From assembly GCA_029856045.1 (NCBI GenBank), contig JAHQWG010000011.1, positions 1-50,045 of the forward strand: DNA of 50,045 nt, in the 5' to 3' direction. The DNA is from Promethearchaeia archaeon (GTDB lineage Archaea > Asgardarchaeota > Lokiarchaeia > Sigyniarchaeales > SOKP01). This document shows, one piece after another, positions 1 through 8,423 of the stretch (its first letter is position 1; each line of letters begins with the position of its first letter). The notes under the pieces are model-generated. The model did no database searches, was not told the origin of the DNA, and saw nothing but the letters and a program-made list of their open reading frames with translations. Made by a program: the position numbers and the translations under genes.

Positions 1-2
1 GT

Positions 3-1226
3 ATTTATTGGAGCTTTAGTGATTTAATATGTGGTCCAGCTGTTCAAGATACCATAGCGCCTGATTTAAATTGTTTGTCACCACTTAATATTACTTATAC
101 TTCTGGTATTATTGATATCAATGTTTTAAGCACTGCTATTGATGTAGATAATTTCTTTTATACACTCTATGATATAACAAATGAACAATGGATTGGTTCT
201 CAGGATGGTATAATTATAATAGGAGGACATGCAACCGTTCAATTGGGAACAGGTTATTACTTAATAACCACCTTTGTGAATGATACTGCAGGAAATGTCA
301 ATTCTACAGCAATTTATTTTACTGTTGCAAACCCACCTATTCTTTTTGATGGTCAAGTTTCACCTTCTATGGGGGAAAGATGGCTTACATTATTCAATTT
401 TACTGTAACTTACACTGATGAGGATAATAGCCCTCCAACATTTTTAAATATTTCATTAGATGGAGTAAATTTTACAATGATTAAAGTGGATTTAGAAGAT
501 AATAATTATGAAGATGGCTGTATTTATTATTATATTACAACATTAGAGGAAATAGGAATTCATCAATTTAGCTTCTACACATCTGATGGTACTTATTCGA
601 CTTTTACTGATATTTATGATTGTCCTACAGTTCAAGATACAACACCACCAGATATTATTATTATTTCACCTTTAGATACAACCTATTCTACTGGCTCAAT
701 TCTCATAAATGTGTCGAGCAATGCTCTTGATGTTGACAGTTATTGGTATTTGCTTTATGGTTTGCTAAATGGTGGTTTGATGGTTGATCCAAATGGAGTA
801 ATAATTGAAGATGGATTAGCTACTCTTAATTTAGAAGATGGATATTATTTAATCACAATTTTTGCCAATGACACTGAAGGAAATATTAATGAAGTATCTG
901 TTTATTTCACAGTTGCAATTGATGCACCGATTATTACACCTCCCTTATTTTGGATGTTGGTTGGTATTGGTTCTACTATTGGAGCTGGTGCTGTAGTTTC
1001 AATAGTAGTTATTAAAAGGAGAAAATCCAAGGCTCAAAAGTATCATCATGATAAAATATTTAAAAAACAAAAAGGTGGTCTCTCGATATTTCAAGATAAT
1101 TTAAATAAATTAGAGAAAGATTTAGAAGAAAAATTAGGGGGACTTGAAGCTCCACCTTCACCACCACCCAAAAGAGACTTAAATATGAAAAAATCTAAAG
1201 AAACAGATCTACCAGAGGAACTTTAA
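3..1226 (+). CDS. Ig-like repeat surface protein, C-terminal membrane anchor (5' partial)
   Basis: The frame is open to the left edge, so the N-terminus is missing. What remains holds two copies of an Ig-like module that starts with a VQDT-x-x-PD segment and ends in a YYLIT-x-F-x-NDT-x-G-N segment and a FTVA strand (first copy from about position 42, second from about position 630), with another beta-rich module between them. N-x-S/T sequons are frequent, as expected for a glycosylated exported protein. One membrane helix lies at about 945-1012, followed by a basic stop-transfer stretch and a charged cytoplasmic tail of about 65 residues. It is probably an S-layer-associated or adhesion-type surface protein. 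Ligand and full length are unknown. The stop at 1224-1226 is followed in frame by another acidic stretch (see findings). Confidence 0.75.
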   Translation: MYWSFSDLICGPAVQDTIAPDLNCLSPLNITYTSGIIDINVLSTAIDVDNFFYTLYDITNEQWIGSQDGIIIIGGHATVQLGTGYYLITTFVNDTAGNVNSTAIYFTVANPPILFDGQVSPSMGERWLTLFNFTVTYTDEDNSPPTFLNISLDGVNFTMIKVDLEDNNYEDGCIYYYITTLEEIGIHQFSFYTSDGTYSTFTDIYDCPTVQDTTPPDIIIISPLDTTYSTGSILINVSSNALDVDSYWYLLYGLLNGGLMVDPNGVIIEDGLATLNLEDGYYLITIFANDTEGNINEVSVYFTVAIDAPIITPPLFWMLVGIGSTIGAGAVVSIVVIKRRKSKAQKYHHDKIFKKQKGGLSIFQDNLNKLEKDLEEKLGGLEAPPSPPPKRDLNMKKSKETDLPEEL

Positions 1227-1301
1227 TCAGAGGTTTCCGAGGAAAACATTGAGCAAGAAGTTGAAAAAGAAAAATTAGAAGAATAAAAGTAAAATTGACC
1301 C

Positions 1302-1311
1302 TTTTTTTTTT
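1302..1311 (+). terminator. Poly-T terminator after the surface protein
   Basis: An unbroken run of T residues follows the second in-frame stop (1284-1286). Poly-T tracts on the coding strand are the usual archaeal terminator, and no stem-loop is needed. The AT-rich background makes it tentative. Confidence 0.35.
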
Positions 1312-1429
1312 ACTCAAATCTTTTTAAATAAAAAATCCCAGAATTCATAAAGCCATAATTTATTTTTCATTAATGAGTTGTTTTAAAAGAAAAGCAAAAA
1401 GTAAAAAATAGTAAATGTTAGCATAATAT

Positions 1430-2122
1430 ATGGAATGGAAGAAAGCAGATATCATTTTTTTGATACTTTTAGTAATTATTACAATTTTTACTATTGATTT
1501 AATTCTCTTTCCAGAACATAGAGAATTGATTGAAAATATTTCAAGTAAGGAGCCCTTTCAGAATATAGAATCCGCTCTAATTATAACTTTTATGATTTGT
1601 GTGATAGGAAACCTCTTACCTGTTCCAACCCCGTATACATGGGTAGTATGTTATGGAAGTGCTTCTTTTATCGGGTTAAATATTTTCTTACCTATTTTAT
1701 TTGGAACTATCGCATCTCTTGGTTGTTTGTTAGGAGAAATGGGCGGTTATATAGTAGGACGAGGAACCGCTGAATTTATCGATATAGAAAGTAAAGAAAC
1801 TCTAACAGGATTAAGGCGATATTTAGTAGAACATCCAAAAATAGCACCCCTTCTGATATTTGTATTTGGGCTCACACCACTTAATGATGACTTGCTGGTC
1901 CTTCCATTGGGTTTAATTAAATACTCGGCTAAAAAAACAATATTTTTCTGCTGGTTAGGTAAATTAGGATTGATGTTAATATTTGCATATGATCCTTTTA
2001 GTATATGCGGATATTTGGGAGGAGAAAATTGGATTCTTAGCATTTTAAGCTTGTATGGAATAATAATTCTAGTATATCTCTTAATAAGGGTAAATTTTTT
2101 GAAGTTATTTAAGGTAAAATAA
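1430..2122 (+). CDS. VTT/DedA-like (SNARE-associated-type) membrane protein
   Basis: This is a protein of 230 residues with about five to six hydrophobic helices. The segment from about residue 63 to 115 (NLLPVPTP, then a G-rich stretch ending GEMGGYIVGRG) matches the N-terminal half of the VTT/DedA fold, with its proline-containing re-entrant loop and Gly-rich GE-x-x-GY motif. A second P-G/L-rich stretch at about 145-165 (FGLTPLNDDLLVLPLG) resembles the second loop of the family. Members act as lipid scramblases or proton-coupled transporters in the cytoplasmic membrane; the substrate here is unknown. The start ATG has no clear ribosome site, so a short leader is likely. Confidence 0.65.
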   Translation: MEWKKADIIFLILLVIITIFTIDLILFPEHRELIENISSKEPFQNIESALIITFMICVIGNLLPVPTPYTWVVCYGSASFIGLNIFLPILFGTIASLGCLLGEMGGYIVGRGTAEFIDIESKETLTGLRRYLVEHPKIAPLLIFVFGLTPLNDDLLVLPLGLIKYSAKKTIFFCWLGKLGLMLIFAYDPFSICGYLGGENWILSILSLYGIIILVYLLIRVNFLKLFKVK

Positions 2123-2558
2123 GGTTTTTAATTCGAGAAATCATACTTCAATAATTTTTTTCATTAACTTAATTTTCTAATTCAATTAATTTAAAATTAG
2201 TTGAATCAATAATCTTTCTAATATTTTTATTAAAATTAGTATAAATTTTTAATAATAATGATCGTATTTGATAAGAATCTTAATTAGGATTTCCCAAAGG
2301 AATAATAGATTTATATTTTGAATTACAAAAAAGATCATTCTTATTTCTTATTTCCATAAAATCGCTCATTATTTTTATCACTTTTAGGTTTACCCTTGAA
2401 TTTAAAAAAAAATCCCAAATATATGGGAGATTTTTAAAATCAGTTTAATAATAATATGAAAAGAGTCATAAGGTTTAAATAGTAATTTATGAATTAATTT
2501 GTTATTTATTTAAATAGTTATTTATATAAAAATATAAAAAGATCAAGGTGGTAAAAAA
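2123..2558. other. Intergenic region, no confident gene
   Basis: This very AT-rich spacer holds no supported gene on either strand. The right end contains A/T-rich stretches (about 2505-2528) that could serve as TATA elements for the small ORF that follows. A reverse-strand reading frame interrupted by one stop is discussed under rejected items. Confidence 0.4.
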
Positions 2559-2699
2559 ATGGAAGTAACAATAATAGATAAACCTGTATTTTATCCAAAC
2601 TTTATAGAAAATTATGGAGAAATTAAGTTTGCTGAGAACGATAATTTTTGGGTAAATGATTTTTATGATTCCTTTGTAAATTATTTTTTTAAAGAATAA
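2559..2699 (+). CDS. Small aromatic-rich protein, 46 residues
   Basis: An ATG at 2559 is preceded by AAGGTGGT (2545-2552), one of the best Shine-Dalgarno sites in the window and correctly spaced. The frame runs 46 codons to TAA. The product is acidic and rich in Phe and Tyr (for example FYPNFIENYGEIKF and DFYDSF). It has no membrane helix, no cysteines and no domain that I recognise. TATA-like stretches lie 30-50 bases upstream. It is not continuous with its neighbours, so it is probably transcribed alone. Function is unknown. The ribosome site is the main reason to believe it is translated. Confidence 0.5.
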   Translation: MEVTIIDKPVFYPNFIENYGEIKFAENDNFWVNDFYDSFVNYFFKE

Positions 2700-2815
2700 T
2701 AAGTGAGTTAATAGTTTTTTTAATTTTTTTATAATTTTTTTCAGAAATTTTTATAAAATTGTTTTTAAGTAGATATATCTAATTAATAATTAATTCTGAG
2801 AAAATATCGTTTTAA

Positions 2816-3340
2816 ATGATAACATCAATGAATCTGAAATCCTTAGATGTGTCAGTGACCGGTATAACAGCTGCTTTATATATTGTTTTAGGGTATTTAC
2901 TTCAACCAATTTCATTTTTTGAAATACAATTTAGAGTAGCTGAAGTAATGGTTGGAATGTGCATTTTATTTCCTATACCAGGGCTAATTGGCAAAATTAT
3001 TGGCGTTTTTTTTGTCAATATGGCTTCTCCTTTTGTACCCCTTGATTTTATAAGTTGTATTGTGAATATTCCTGCTTTATATTGCATTATTTTATTTAAA
3101 AAACTTGGAAAAGATAGAAAGTTGATAAGATATATTGGTGGAATATTTTATGCTTTATTTATTTCAGTTTATGTAGCATGGCTTATAGGATATTGGTATA
3201 GTCTACCTATTGAACTTTTTCCTCTGAATTTTTTGTATGTATTCATATCTGAAGTAATATTAGCAACGTTGGGCATTTATATTTTTTCGATTATTGAAAA
3301 AAGAGTATATTTTCAAGGAGATAGACCGTCTCAAGATTAA
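2816..3340 (+). CDS. QueT-family membrane transporter
   Basis: A hydrophobic protein of 174 residues with five to six predicted helices. Residues 35-75 carry the family's signature: a QFRVAE motif, then a conserved segment with IPG, a GK-containing helix and an N-x-x-SP turn. QueT (DUF988) proteins are S-components of ECF-type vitamin transporters and are linked to queuosine or archaeosine precursors in other organisms. No energising ECF A/T genes and no preQ1 riboswitch are visible nearby, so the substrate is unproven. A second ATG lies at codon 5. The gene is followed at once by the convergent gene that ends at 3344. Confidence 0.65.
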   Translation: MITSMNLKSLDVSVTGITAALYIVLGYLLQPISFFEIQFRVAEVMVGMCILFPIPGLIGKIIGVFFVNMASPFVPLDFISCIVNIPALYCIILFKKLGKDRKLIRYIGGIFYALFISVYVAWLIGYWYSLPIELFPLNFLYVFISEVILATLGIYIFSIIEKRVYFQGDRPSQD

Positions 3341-3343
3341 TAT

Positions 3344-4441
3344 TTAAATGAAGACCTCATTAATAATATCTTCAATAGGCTTGAATACATTCAAATTGCC
3401 ATCCCATGTTCTTAAAACGTTATAATATATTTTTTCTATTTTTTGGACAAAATTTTTTAAAGTTATTCGAATTGATTCAAGATCTTCTTCACAAACTAAC
3501 ACTCCAATAATATATTCTCCCGGCTGGAAGATCATAGTCTTTCCTTCTTTTTCAATAATAGAGAGATCCTTTGTTTCAGTGATTAACTCTAATATGATTT
3601 GAACACTTGACAAAGCTCCCGAAGCTACAATTTCATCAAAAGATTTTCTTTTTTCTCGAAAATGCTTAGTGTAAAGACAGAGTCCAGATTGCATAATTAT
3701 ATAAATAGAATCAATTTTTTCTCTCCAAAAGTATTCAGTTATTGATGATATAGAGAGAAAGTATAGAGAAAGAAATATCAATCCGATTATTTGAAAGACA
3801 TCACCTATTAATCTCCCAATCAAACCAAATAGATTTGATATTACATACGTGGTTAATGCATAGCCAATATTGAGAAAAAAAAAACCACTATATAATTGAA
3901 ATAAATGCCATTTAAAGTTTCTCAAAATTTTTTTCATTTGCTTACTAGTACTTACTCTTATCATATAGTAGAAGAAAAATATAATATAGATTATCCAAGA
4001 GAAAAAAAATGAGAATGTGTGTACAAATTCTAATGCAATAAAAGCACAAATAACAAAGAGAATCATGAATACTATAAAAATAAAGGTAAATAGATATTTT
4101 TTAAAAAAGATTTGAAATTTTTCCATATTATAGATAAACAATAGTCCAAATATCATTTGTATAAAATAGGCAAAATCCAATAATATAAGTCGTATATATG
4201 AATCTTCAACATAATAATCTGAAATAATATAAACTATATACATAAGAGAATAGCCTAAACAAAACCAGCTAAAAGCCTTCTCCTGCAAATTTGATATTTC
4301 TTCTTTTTTAATTTTATATTTTATTAAAAAAAGAAAACCAAATTCAAGAGCAAAAAAAATTATAATCTCTTCCATAATCAATAAAAGTTCTTGGAATGAC
4401 CCTTGTATTGGAAAAATAACTTGACTTAACATAATAAACAT
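3344..4441 (-). CDS. Seven-helix membrane protein with C-terminal roadblock/longin-like domain (A)
   Basis: About seven membrane helices (near residues 20-41, 57-75, 84-104, 115-139, 142-162, 185-205 and 211-232) precede a soluble domain at 244-365. That domain opens with two short strands separated by a glycine turn, then a long helix, an ETKD motif (289-292), a beta hairpin ending in a GE turn, and two helices. This order fits the roadblock/longin fold, used in eukaryotes and Asgards for small-GTPase regulation and membrane traffic. It is an obvious paralogue of the gene 11 bases upstream: both share an E-x-FW junction between membrane and soluble parts, and the ETKD motif. The two form an operon. 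The fold is inferred from pattern only; the molecular role is unknown. Confidence 0.6.
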   Translation of the reverse strand: MFIMLSQVIFPIQGSFQELLLIMEEIIIFFALEFGFLFLIKYKIKKEEISNLQEKAFSWFCLGYSLMYIVYIISDYYVEDSYIRLILLDFAYFIQMIFGLLFIYNMEKFQIFFKKYLFTFIFIVFMILFVICAFIALEFVHTFSFFFSWIIYIIFFFYYMIRVSTSKQMKKILRNFKWHLFQLYSGFFFLNIGYALTTYVISNLFGLIGRLIGDVFQIIGLIFLSLYFLSISSITEYFWREKIDSIYIIMQSGLCLYTKHFREKRKSFDEIVASGALSSVQIILELITETKDLSIIEKEGKTMIFQPGEYIIGVLVCEEDLESIRITLKNFVQKIEKIYYNVLRTWDGNLNVFKPIEDIINEVFI

Positions 4442-4452
4442 TAAAATATGTT

Positions 4453-5604
4453 CTAATTCATTCTTAAAATATTTTTTATAATTGAATCAAAACTGGAAAA
4501 TATTCTTTCTGTACTACTTCCATCTAGAAATTCTAAAATGGGAATTACATGTTTATACATCCATTGAAATTGATTTTTAATGGTTGTTAAAAAATATTTA
4601 TTGCTTTCCATTTCTCCTTTAACCAATAAAATAAAAAAAATATTAGAAATGGGTTCTTCTCCATATTCTAAAAGAATTGAAAATCCACCTTGTTTAATTT
4701 TTTGAATTTTTTTATCTTTTGTTTCTGCAACAGCAGTAAAGATTTCAATAATTCCAATCATTCCTTGTGATATTAATTTTATACTTTCATTAATATTTAT
4801 AAGAGATTTTTTTGAATTATCAATATCTTCTGTGTATGTTGTGAAATTATACGAATATAGTTTTTTAAGTGTTTTTCGATTTATAATAAAAAGACTTATT
4901 AGGTTTTGTTTCCAAAAAAATTCAAGAAAAACTGGAAACTTTATTGCTCCCAATAATAAAATTGTAAATCCTAAACTTGATGTGGTAAGATATGGTATAG
5001 CAATAATAGGGTTATTCATTTGATTTACAAGCTGGCTTACTGGTATAAATCCAATAATTATCGATAAATAACTTATTACTGATCCTAAAAATATTAACTT
5101 CAATCTTTTTTTTATTTTACCACTCGAAAATCTAATTAGGTTAAATTGGAAAATCAGAAAAAATAGAAAATCTATAGATATGAAAATAATAGCAAAATGA
5201 AATTCAGTAGTTGCTGGATTAAATATAAAAATTGAAATAAATGGAAAAATATTCTTAAATATCAATATTTTTGTTAATGTAGGGTTAATTATTTCTTTAT
5301 AAACTTTTGAGGAAATATGATATAGAATTAATACGCTTGCGATTAATATCAGTAAATAAACCATCCTTGCAAAAATATCTTTGATAAAAATGTTCGTAAT
5401 ATAAAAATCGTTAATTATATCAAATAAGCACCCTGTTATTGACAAACCAAAAAATATTCCATAATATAGTAAAATCTTATTTAATTCTATTTTTCTTTCT
5501 CGATGTCTATAATAATAGTAAAGAAAATAGAAGGACATTTGATATCCAAGAATTAACGTTACAAAAATAAAGGGCAAATAAAATACTCTTAGTTCTACGG
5601 TCAT
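4453..5604 (-). CDS. Seven-helix membrane protein with C-terminal roadblock/longin-like domain (B)
   Basis: First gene of the pair. About seven helices occupy residues 8-32, 43-65, 78-98, 113-129, 135-155, 168-190 and 203-222. The soluble domain spans 234-383 and has the same strand-strand-helix-ETKD-hairpin-helix order as the downstream paralogue (ETKD at 294-297). It carries a Ser/Asn-rich insertion at about 258-272 that the other copy lacks. There is no histidine-kinase, PAS or GGDEF motif, so this is not a normal sensor kinase. The architecture suggests a membrane receptor or scaffold whose cytoplasmic domain recruits a small GTPase or a roadblock partner. It is divergent from the amidohydrolase gene across about 360 bases. 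Confidence 0.6.
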   Translation of the reverse strand: MTVELRVFYLPFIFVTLILGYQMSFYFLYYYYRHRERKIELNKILLYYGIFFGLSITGCLFDIINDFYITNIFIKDIFARMVYLLILIASVLILYHISSKVYKEIINPTLTKILIFKNIFPFISIFIFNPATTEFHFAIIFISIDFLFFLIFQFNLIRFSSGKIKKRLKLIFLGSVISYLSIIIGFIPVSQLVNQMNNPIIAIPYLTTSSLGFTILLLGAIKFPVFLEFFWKQNLISLFIINRKTLKKLYSYNFTTYTEDIDNSKKSLININESIKLISQGMIGIIEIFTAVAETKDKKIQKIKQGGFSILLEYGEEPISNIFFILLVKGEMESNKYFLTTIKNQFQWMYKHVIPILEFLDGSSTERIFSSFDSIIKNILRMN

Positions 5605-5963
5605 TAACTTCTAATTACTCAATTTTTTAAAAAAATTTTCACAATTAATTATGTAATAAAACTAAATTTTTTTTAAATCAAATTTGAAATGGGGGTAAAT
5701 TTTAGATCTAATTAGATCTTAAAACTTTTTTCTTAACCTATTAATAGACATAAAACTACTATAGATAAATAAATTCAATTATTAAATAAATAATTATTTA
5801 ATTAAATTAATGAATATTTACTTTTTTCTATGTATAATATTTTATTATGAAATCTATTAAGTTTGACTTAAAAATACAAATCGAATTTCAATAGTTATAT
5901 ATATCGTAGAACCAATAATTATAAAAGGTATTTTTAACCAGAAATAATATTGAGTTGGAAAAA
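5605..5963. other. Divergent intergenic promoter region
   Basis: This spacer separates the minus-strand membrane-protein operon from the plus-strand amidohydrolase. It contains a perfect palindrome (5704-5719) and a TATA-like stretch at about 5895-5904 (TTATATATAT), about 60 bases before the amidohydrolase ATG. No ORF is supported here. Confidence 0.4.
5704..5719. promoter_or_regulatory. Perfect 16-bp palindrome, possible operator
   Basis: The sequence AGATCTAATTAGATCT is its own reverse complement. It sits about 100 bases upstream of the membrane-longin operon start and about 250 bases upstream of the amidohydrolase. A dimeric regulator site is possible. AT-rich palindromes of this size can also occur by chance. 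Confidence 0.3.
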
Positions 5964-7697
5964 ATGAGTAATAATAATTCTTTTATAAATTACATTGCTT
6001 CAGGTGGAATAATTCTTTTCTTTTTTACAGTATTAGTTGCATTATTTGCATGGATTACATACGGAACAATAGATGGTGTGTTGGGAACACTTGCATATAT
6101 TATAGTAGGTTTGTTGAATATTTTTCCATGGATAATACCTTTTGCGGGAATTCCATTGGGAATTTTAGATATTCTTGGGGTTTTTGGACAGGGGATGTAT
6201 AGCTTAACATTAAATTTAGCACATCTAAATCCTAGTTGGATGCCTTTTTTGTGGTATTGGGTTATATCTATTATTGCTAGCATAATTGACATAATACTTA
6301 TATTTCTCATAATCTCATGGCTGAAAGGATTAAAGTATAGAAAAAAAGAGCCAAAGACAAATATTGCGTTAATCAATTGTAATATTATCAATGGGAATCG
6401 CGATAGTGAAGTAATTAAAGATGGAGTAATTTTAATTAAAAATATTGTAAAAGAAAATGAAACGCCAGGTTTAATTGTCGGTGTTGGAAAAAAAGATGTA
6501 ATTGAAATACCAGGGGATTATAAAAAAATTGATCTTAAAGATGCCTATGTGCTTCCTGGATTAATTAATGCCCATTGTCATTTATCTGGTAGTGGAAAAC
6601 CAATGAAAATAATGAATCTTAGTGATAATTTATTGAGCATTTTAATGAAACTATTTAAAACACCTTTAGGAAAGATACTTTTTATTAAAATGATGAAAAA
6701 AAATGTTCTAAACGCTTTAAATGCAGGTGTAACAACTCTTAGGTCATTAAGTGATCCTTTTTATTTGGATGTAAAATTAAGAAAGAAAATTGAAAAGGGA
6801 AAATTTGTTGGGCCTAGATTAATTTGTGCTGGTCAAGGAATTTGTATTACTGGTGGTCATGGAGCTATGATGGGTTATGTTGCAGATTCAATACCTGAAA
6901 TAAGGAAATGTATTAGAAAAAACCTTCGAGAAGAAGTTGATTGTATAAAAATTCTTTCTACCGGGGGAGTTATGGATGCTAGAAAAGTGGGAGAGGCTGG
7001 AAGACCTCAGATGACCGTCGAGGAAATTGAGACTGCTTGTTTTGAAGCTCACCGGGGAGGTTTATTAAGCGCAACCCACTGTGAAAGTACAGAAGGAATT
7101 AAAGAAGCTCTCTTAGGCGGAGTTGATACAATTGAACATGGAGCTGAAATCACAGACGAACTCGTACCATTATTTAAAAACAACCCAAAATCTCTACGAG
7201 GGTATACAGCGTTAATACCCACCGTCATAGCAGGTATGGGGATGGCCACACTTCCGATTAAAGAAACAAAAATAACACAAGTGAAACATGAAAATGCGAA
7301 GCTGATAGAAATGGGAATGATTAAAGGATTACAAAGAGCTTACAAGGAAGGTATAAAATTAGGGCTTGGAACAGATGCTTCAGTTCCTTATTCTACTCAT
7401 TATGAGGTTTGGAAAGAATTAAAACATTATCTTAAATATACAGATATGACACCACAAGATGCAATATATTTTGCAACAAAAAGTAACGCAGAAATAATCG
7501 GGATCGATGAAATAACTGGTACTATAGAAGCTGGAAAATCGGCAGACCTTCAAGTTGTTCCTGGGAATCCTCTTGAAAATATTGATTTTCTTGGAGAAGT
7601 TTTAAAAGTAATAATACAGGGAAATTTAATTAAAAATCCTAAAGTGAAAAAAATAAAGAAACTAAAGGAAATTGAACCAATAGAATTAGCTAGTTAA
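5964..7697 (+). CDS. Membrane-anchored metal-dependent amidohydrolase
   Basis: The hydrolase part (about residues 130-577) is a TIM-barrel amidohydrolase of the imidazolonepropionase/prolidase-like subtype. The metal-site residues are in order: NAHCH (His204 and His206), the bridging Lys329 in CIKILSTGG, His372 in ATHCE, His392 in TIEHG and Asp471 in GTDAS. Such enzymes hydrolyse amide bonds in dipeptides or lactams. The unusual part is an N-terminal region of about 125 residues with three membrane helices (near 15-35, 42-75 and 97-120), which would hold the catalytic domain at the inner face of the membrane. I chose ATG 5964 over an in-frame TTG nine bases upstream. No operon partner is seen. 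The substrate is unknown. Confidence 0.75.
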   Translation: MSNNNSFINYIASGGIILFFFTVLVALFAWITYGTIDGVLGTLAYIIVGLLNIFPWIIPFAGIPLGILDILGVFGQGMYSLTLNLAHLNPSWMPFLWYWVISIIASIIDIILIFLIISWLKGLKYRKKEPKTNIALINCNIINGNRDSEVIKDGVILIKNIVKENETPGLIVGVGKKDVIEIPGDYKKIDLKDAYVLPGLINAHCHLSGSGKPMKIMNLSDNLLSILMKLFKTPLGKILFIKMMKKNVLNALNAGVTTLRSLSDPFYLDVKLRKKIEKGKFVGPRLICAGQGICITGGHGAMMGYVADSIPEIRKCIRKNLREEVDCIKILSTGGVMDARKVGEAGRPQMTVEEIETACFEAHRGGLLSATHCESTEGIKEALLGGVDTIEHGAEITDELVPLFKNNPKSLRGYTALIPTVIAGMGMATLPIKETKITQVKHENAKLIEMGMIKGLQRAYKEGIKLGLGTDASVPYSTHYEVWKELKHYLKYTDMTPQDAIYFATKSNAEIIGIDEITGTIEAGKSADLQVVPGNPLENIDFLGEVLKVIIQGNLIKNPKVKKIKKLKEIEPIELAS

Positions 7698-7700
7698 ATA

Positions 7701-7726
7701 TTTTTTTTATTTTTACTTTTTTTTTT
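7701..7726 (+). terminator. Double poly-T terminator
   Basis: Two T runs (7701-7708 and 7717-7726) lie immediately after the amidohydrolase stop, typical of archaeal intrinsic termination. The convergent UbiX-like gene ends at 7775. Confidence 0.45.
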
Positions 7727-7774
7727 ATTCAAATATACCTTAAAATTTATTTTAATTTTTTTATTAATGATTTA

Positions 7775-8323
7775 TTATTCCATCCATCTTTTTACATGCT
7801 CCTCAGGAACTCCTAATAAATCCATAAGCCTAGTTATTGTATGTTCAATTAGATCATCAATAGTTTCTGGTTTAGTATAGAAAGCTGGCATTAGAGGAGC
7901 AATTATCACTCCCAATTTGGCTAATTTACTCATATTTTCCAAATGGATTTGTGAGAGCGGCGATTCTCTTGGGCACAAGATTAACTTTCTTTTTTCCTTC
8001 ATACATACTTCAGCTGCTCTGATTATTAAATTATTTGCAATTCCGTTCGCAATTAAGCCCAAGGTCTTCATTGAGCATGGAATAATTATCATTGCATCAA
8101 ATAGGTGGGAACCACTGGCAATTGAAACATTATAATCATTGAATTCATATACCTTGCCATACTTACTCAACTCATCTAGGAAATTCGGTTTCTCTTGCCT
8201 AATAACCTCCTTTCCAACTTTAGAAACAACAATCTCTAGCTCAACTTTTTCTGAGAGTTTTTCAACAAATTTTTGTGCATAAATAGTCCCAGATGCGCCC
8301 GTGATTCCAACTATTACCCTCAT
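7775..8323 (-). CDS. ubiX: Flavin prenyltransferase UbiX/Pad1-like
   Basis: A protein of 182 residues of the UbiX/Pad1 family. It has the N-terminal flavin-phosphate loop GITGASG, the CSMKT motif, and the family hallmark of a conserved helix followed by CPRESPLS, ending with the C-terminal LMP-x-FY region. UbiX attaches dimethylallyl to FMN to make prenylated FMN, the cofactor of UbiD decarboxylases. No UbiD is in the window, so the partner must be elsewhere. In archaea this pair serves ubiquinone-like or isoprenoid pathways and aromatic decarboxylation. ATG 8323 gives the canonical N-terminus beginning MRVIVGITGAS; a TTG 12 bases upstream is rejected. Confidence 0.9.
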   Translation of the reverse strand: MRVIVGITGASGTIYAQKFVEKLSEKVELEIVVSKVGKEVIRQEKPNFLDELSKYGKVYEFNDYNVSIASGSHLFDAMIIIPCSMKTLGLIANGIANNLIIRAAEVCMKEKRKLILCPRESPLSQIHLENMSKLAKLGVIIAPLMPAFYTKPETIDDLIEHTITRLMDLLGVPEEHVKRWME

Positions 8324-8423
8324 TAATTTCTTCAATTCGTTTAAAATTTATTATAATTAGTGTATGGGCTTTAATAGATAAATTCTTTTGTCATAGAGAG
8401 ATTAAATTTAATTATTAATTATC

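Noticed and set aside
2169-2369. Minus-strand frame of 67 codons from ATG with one internal TAA
   Set aside because: Single stop in an AT-rich spacer, no ribosome site and no recognisable domain; chance cannot be excluded.
2700-2815. preQ1 or other riboswitch before the QueT-like gene
   Set aside because: Only A/T-rich sequence; no pseudoknot-like C-rich or A-rich elements typical of preQ1 aptamers were found.
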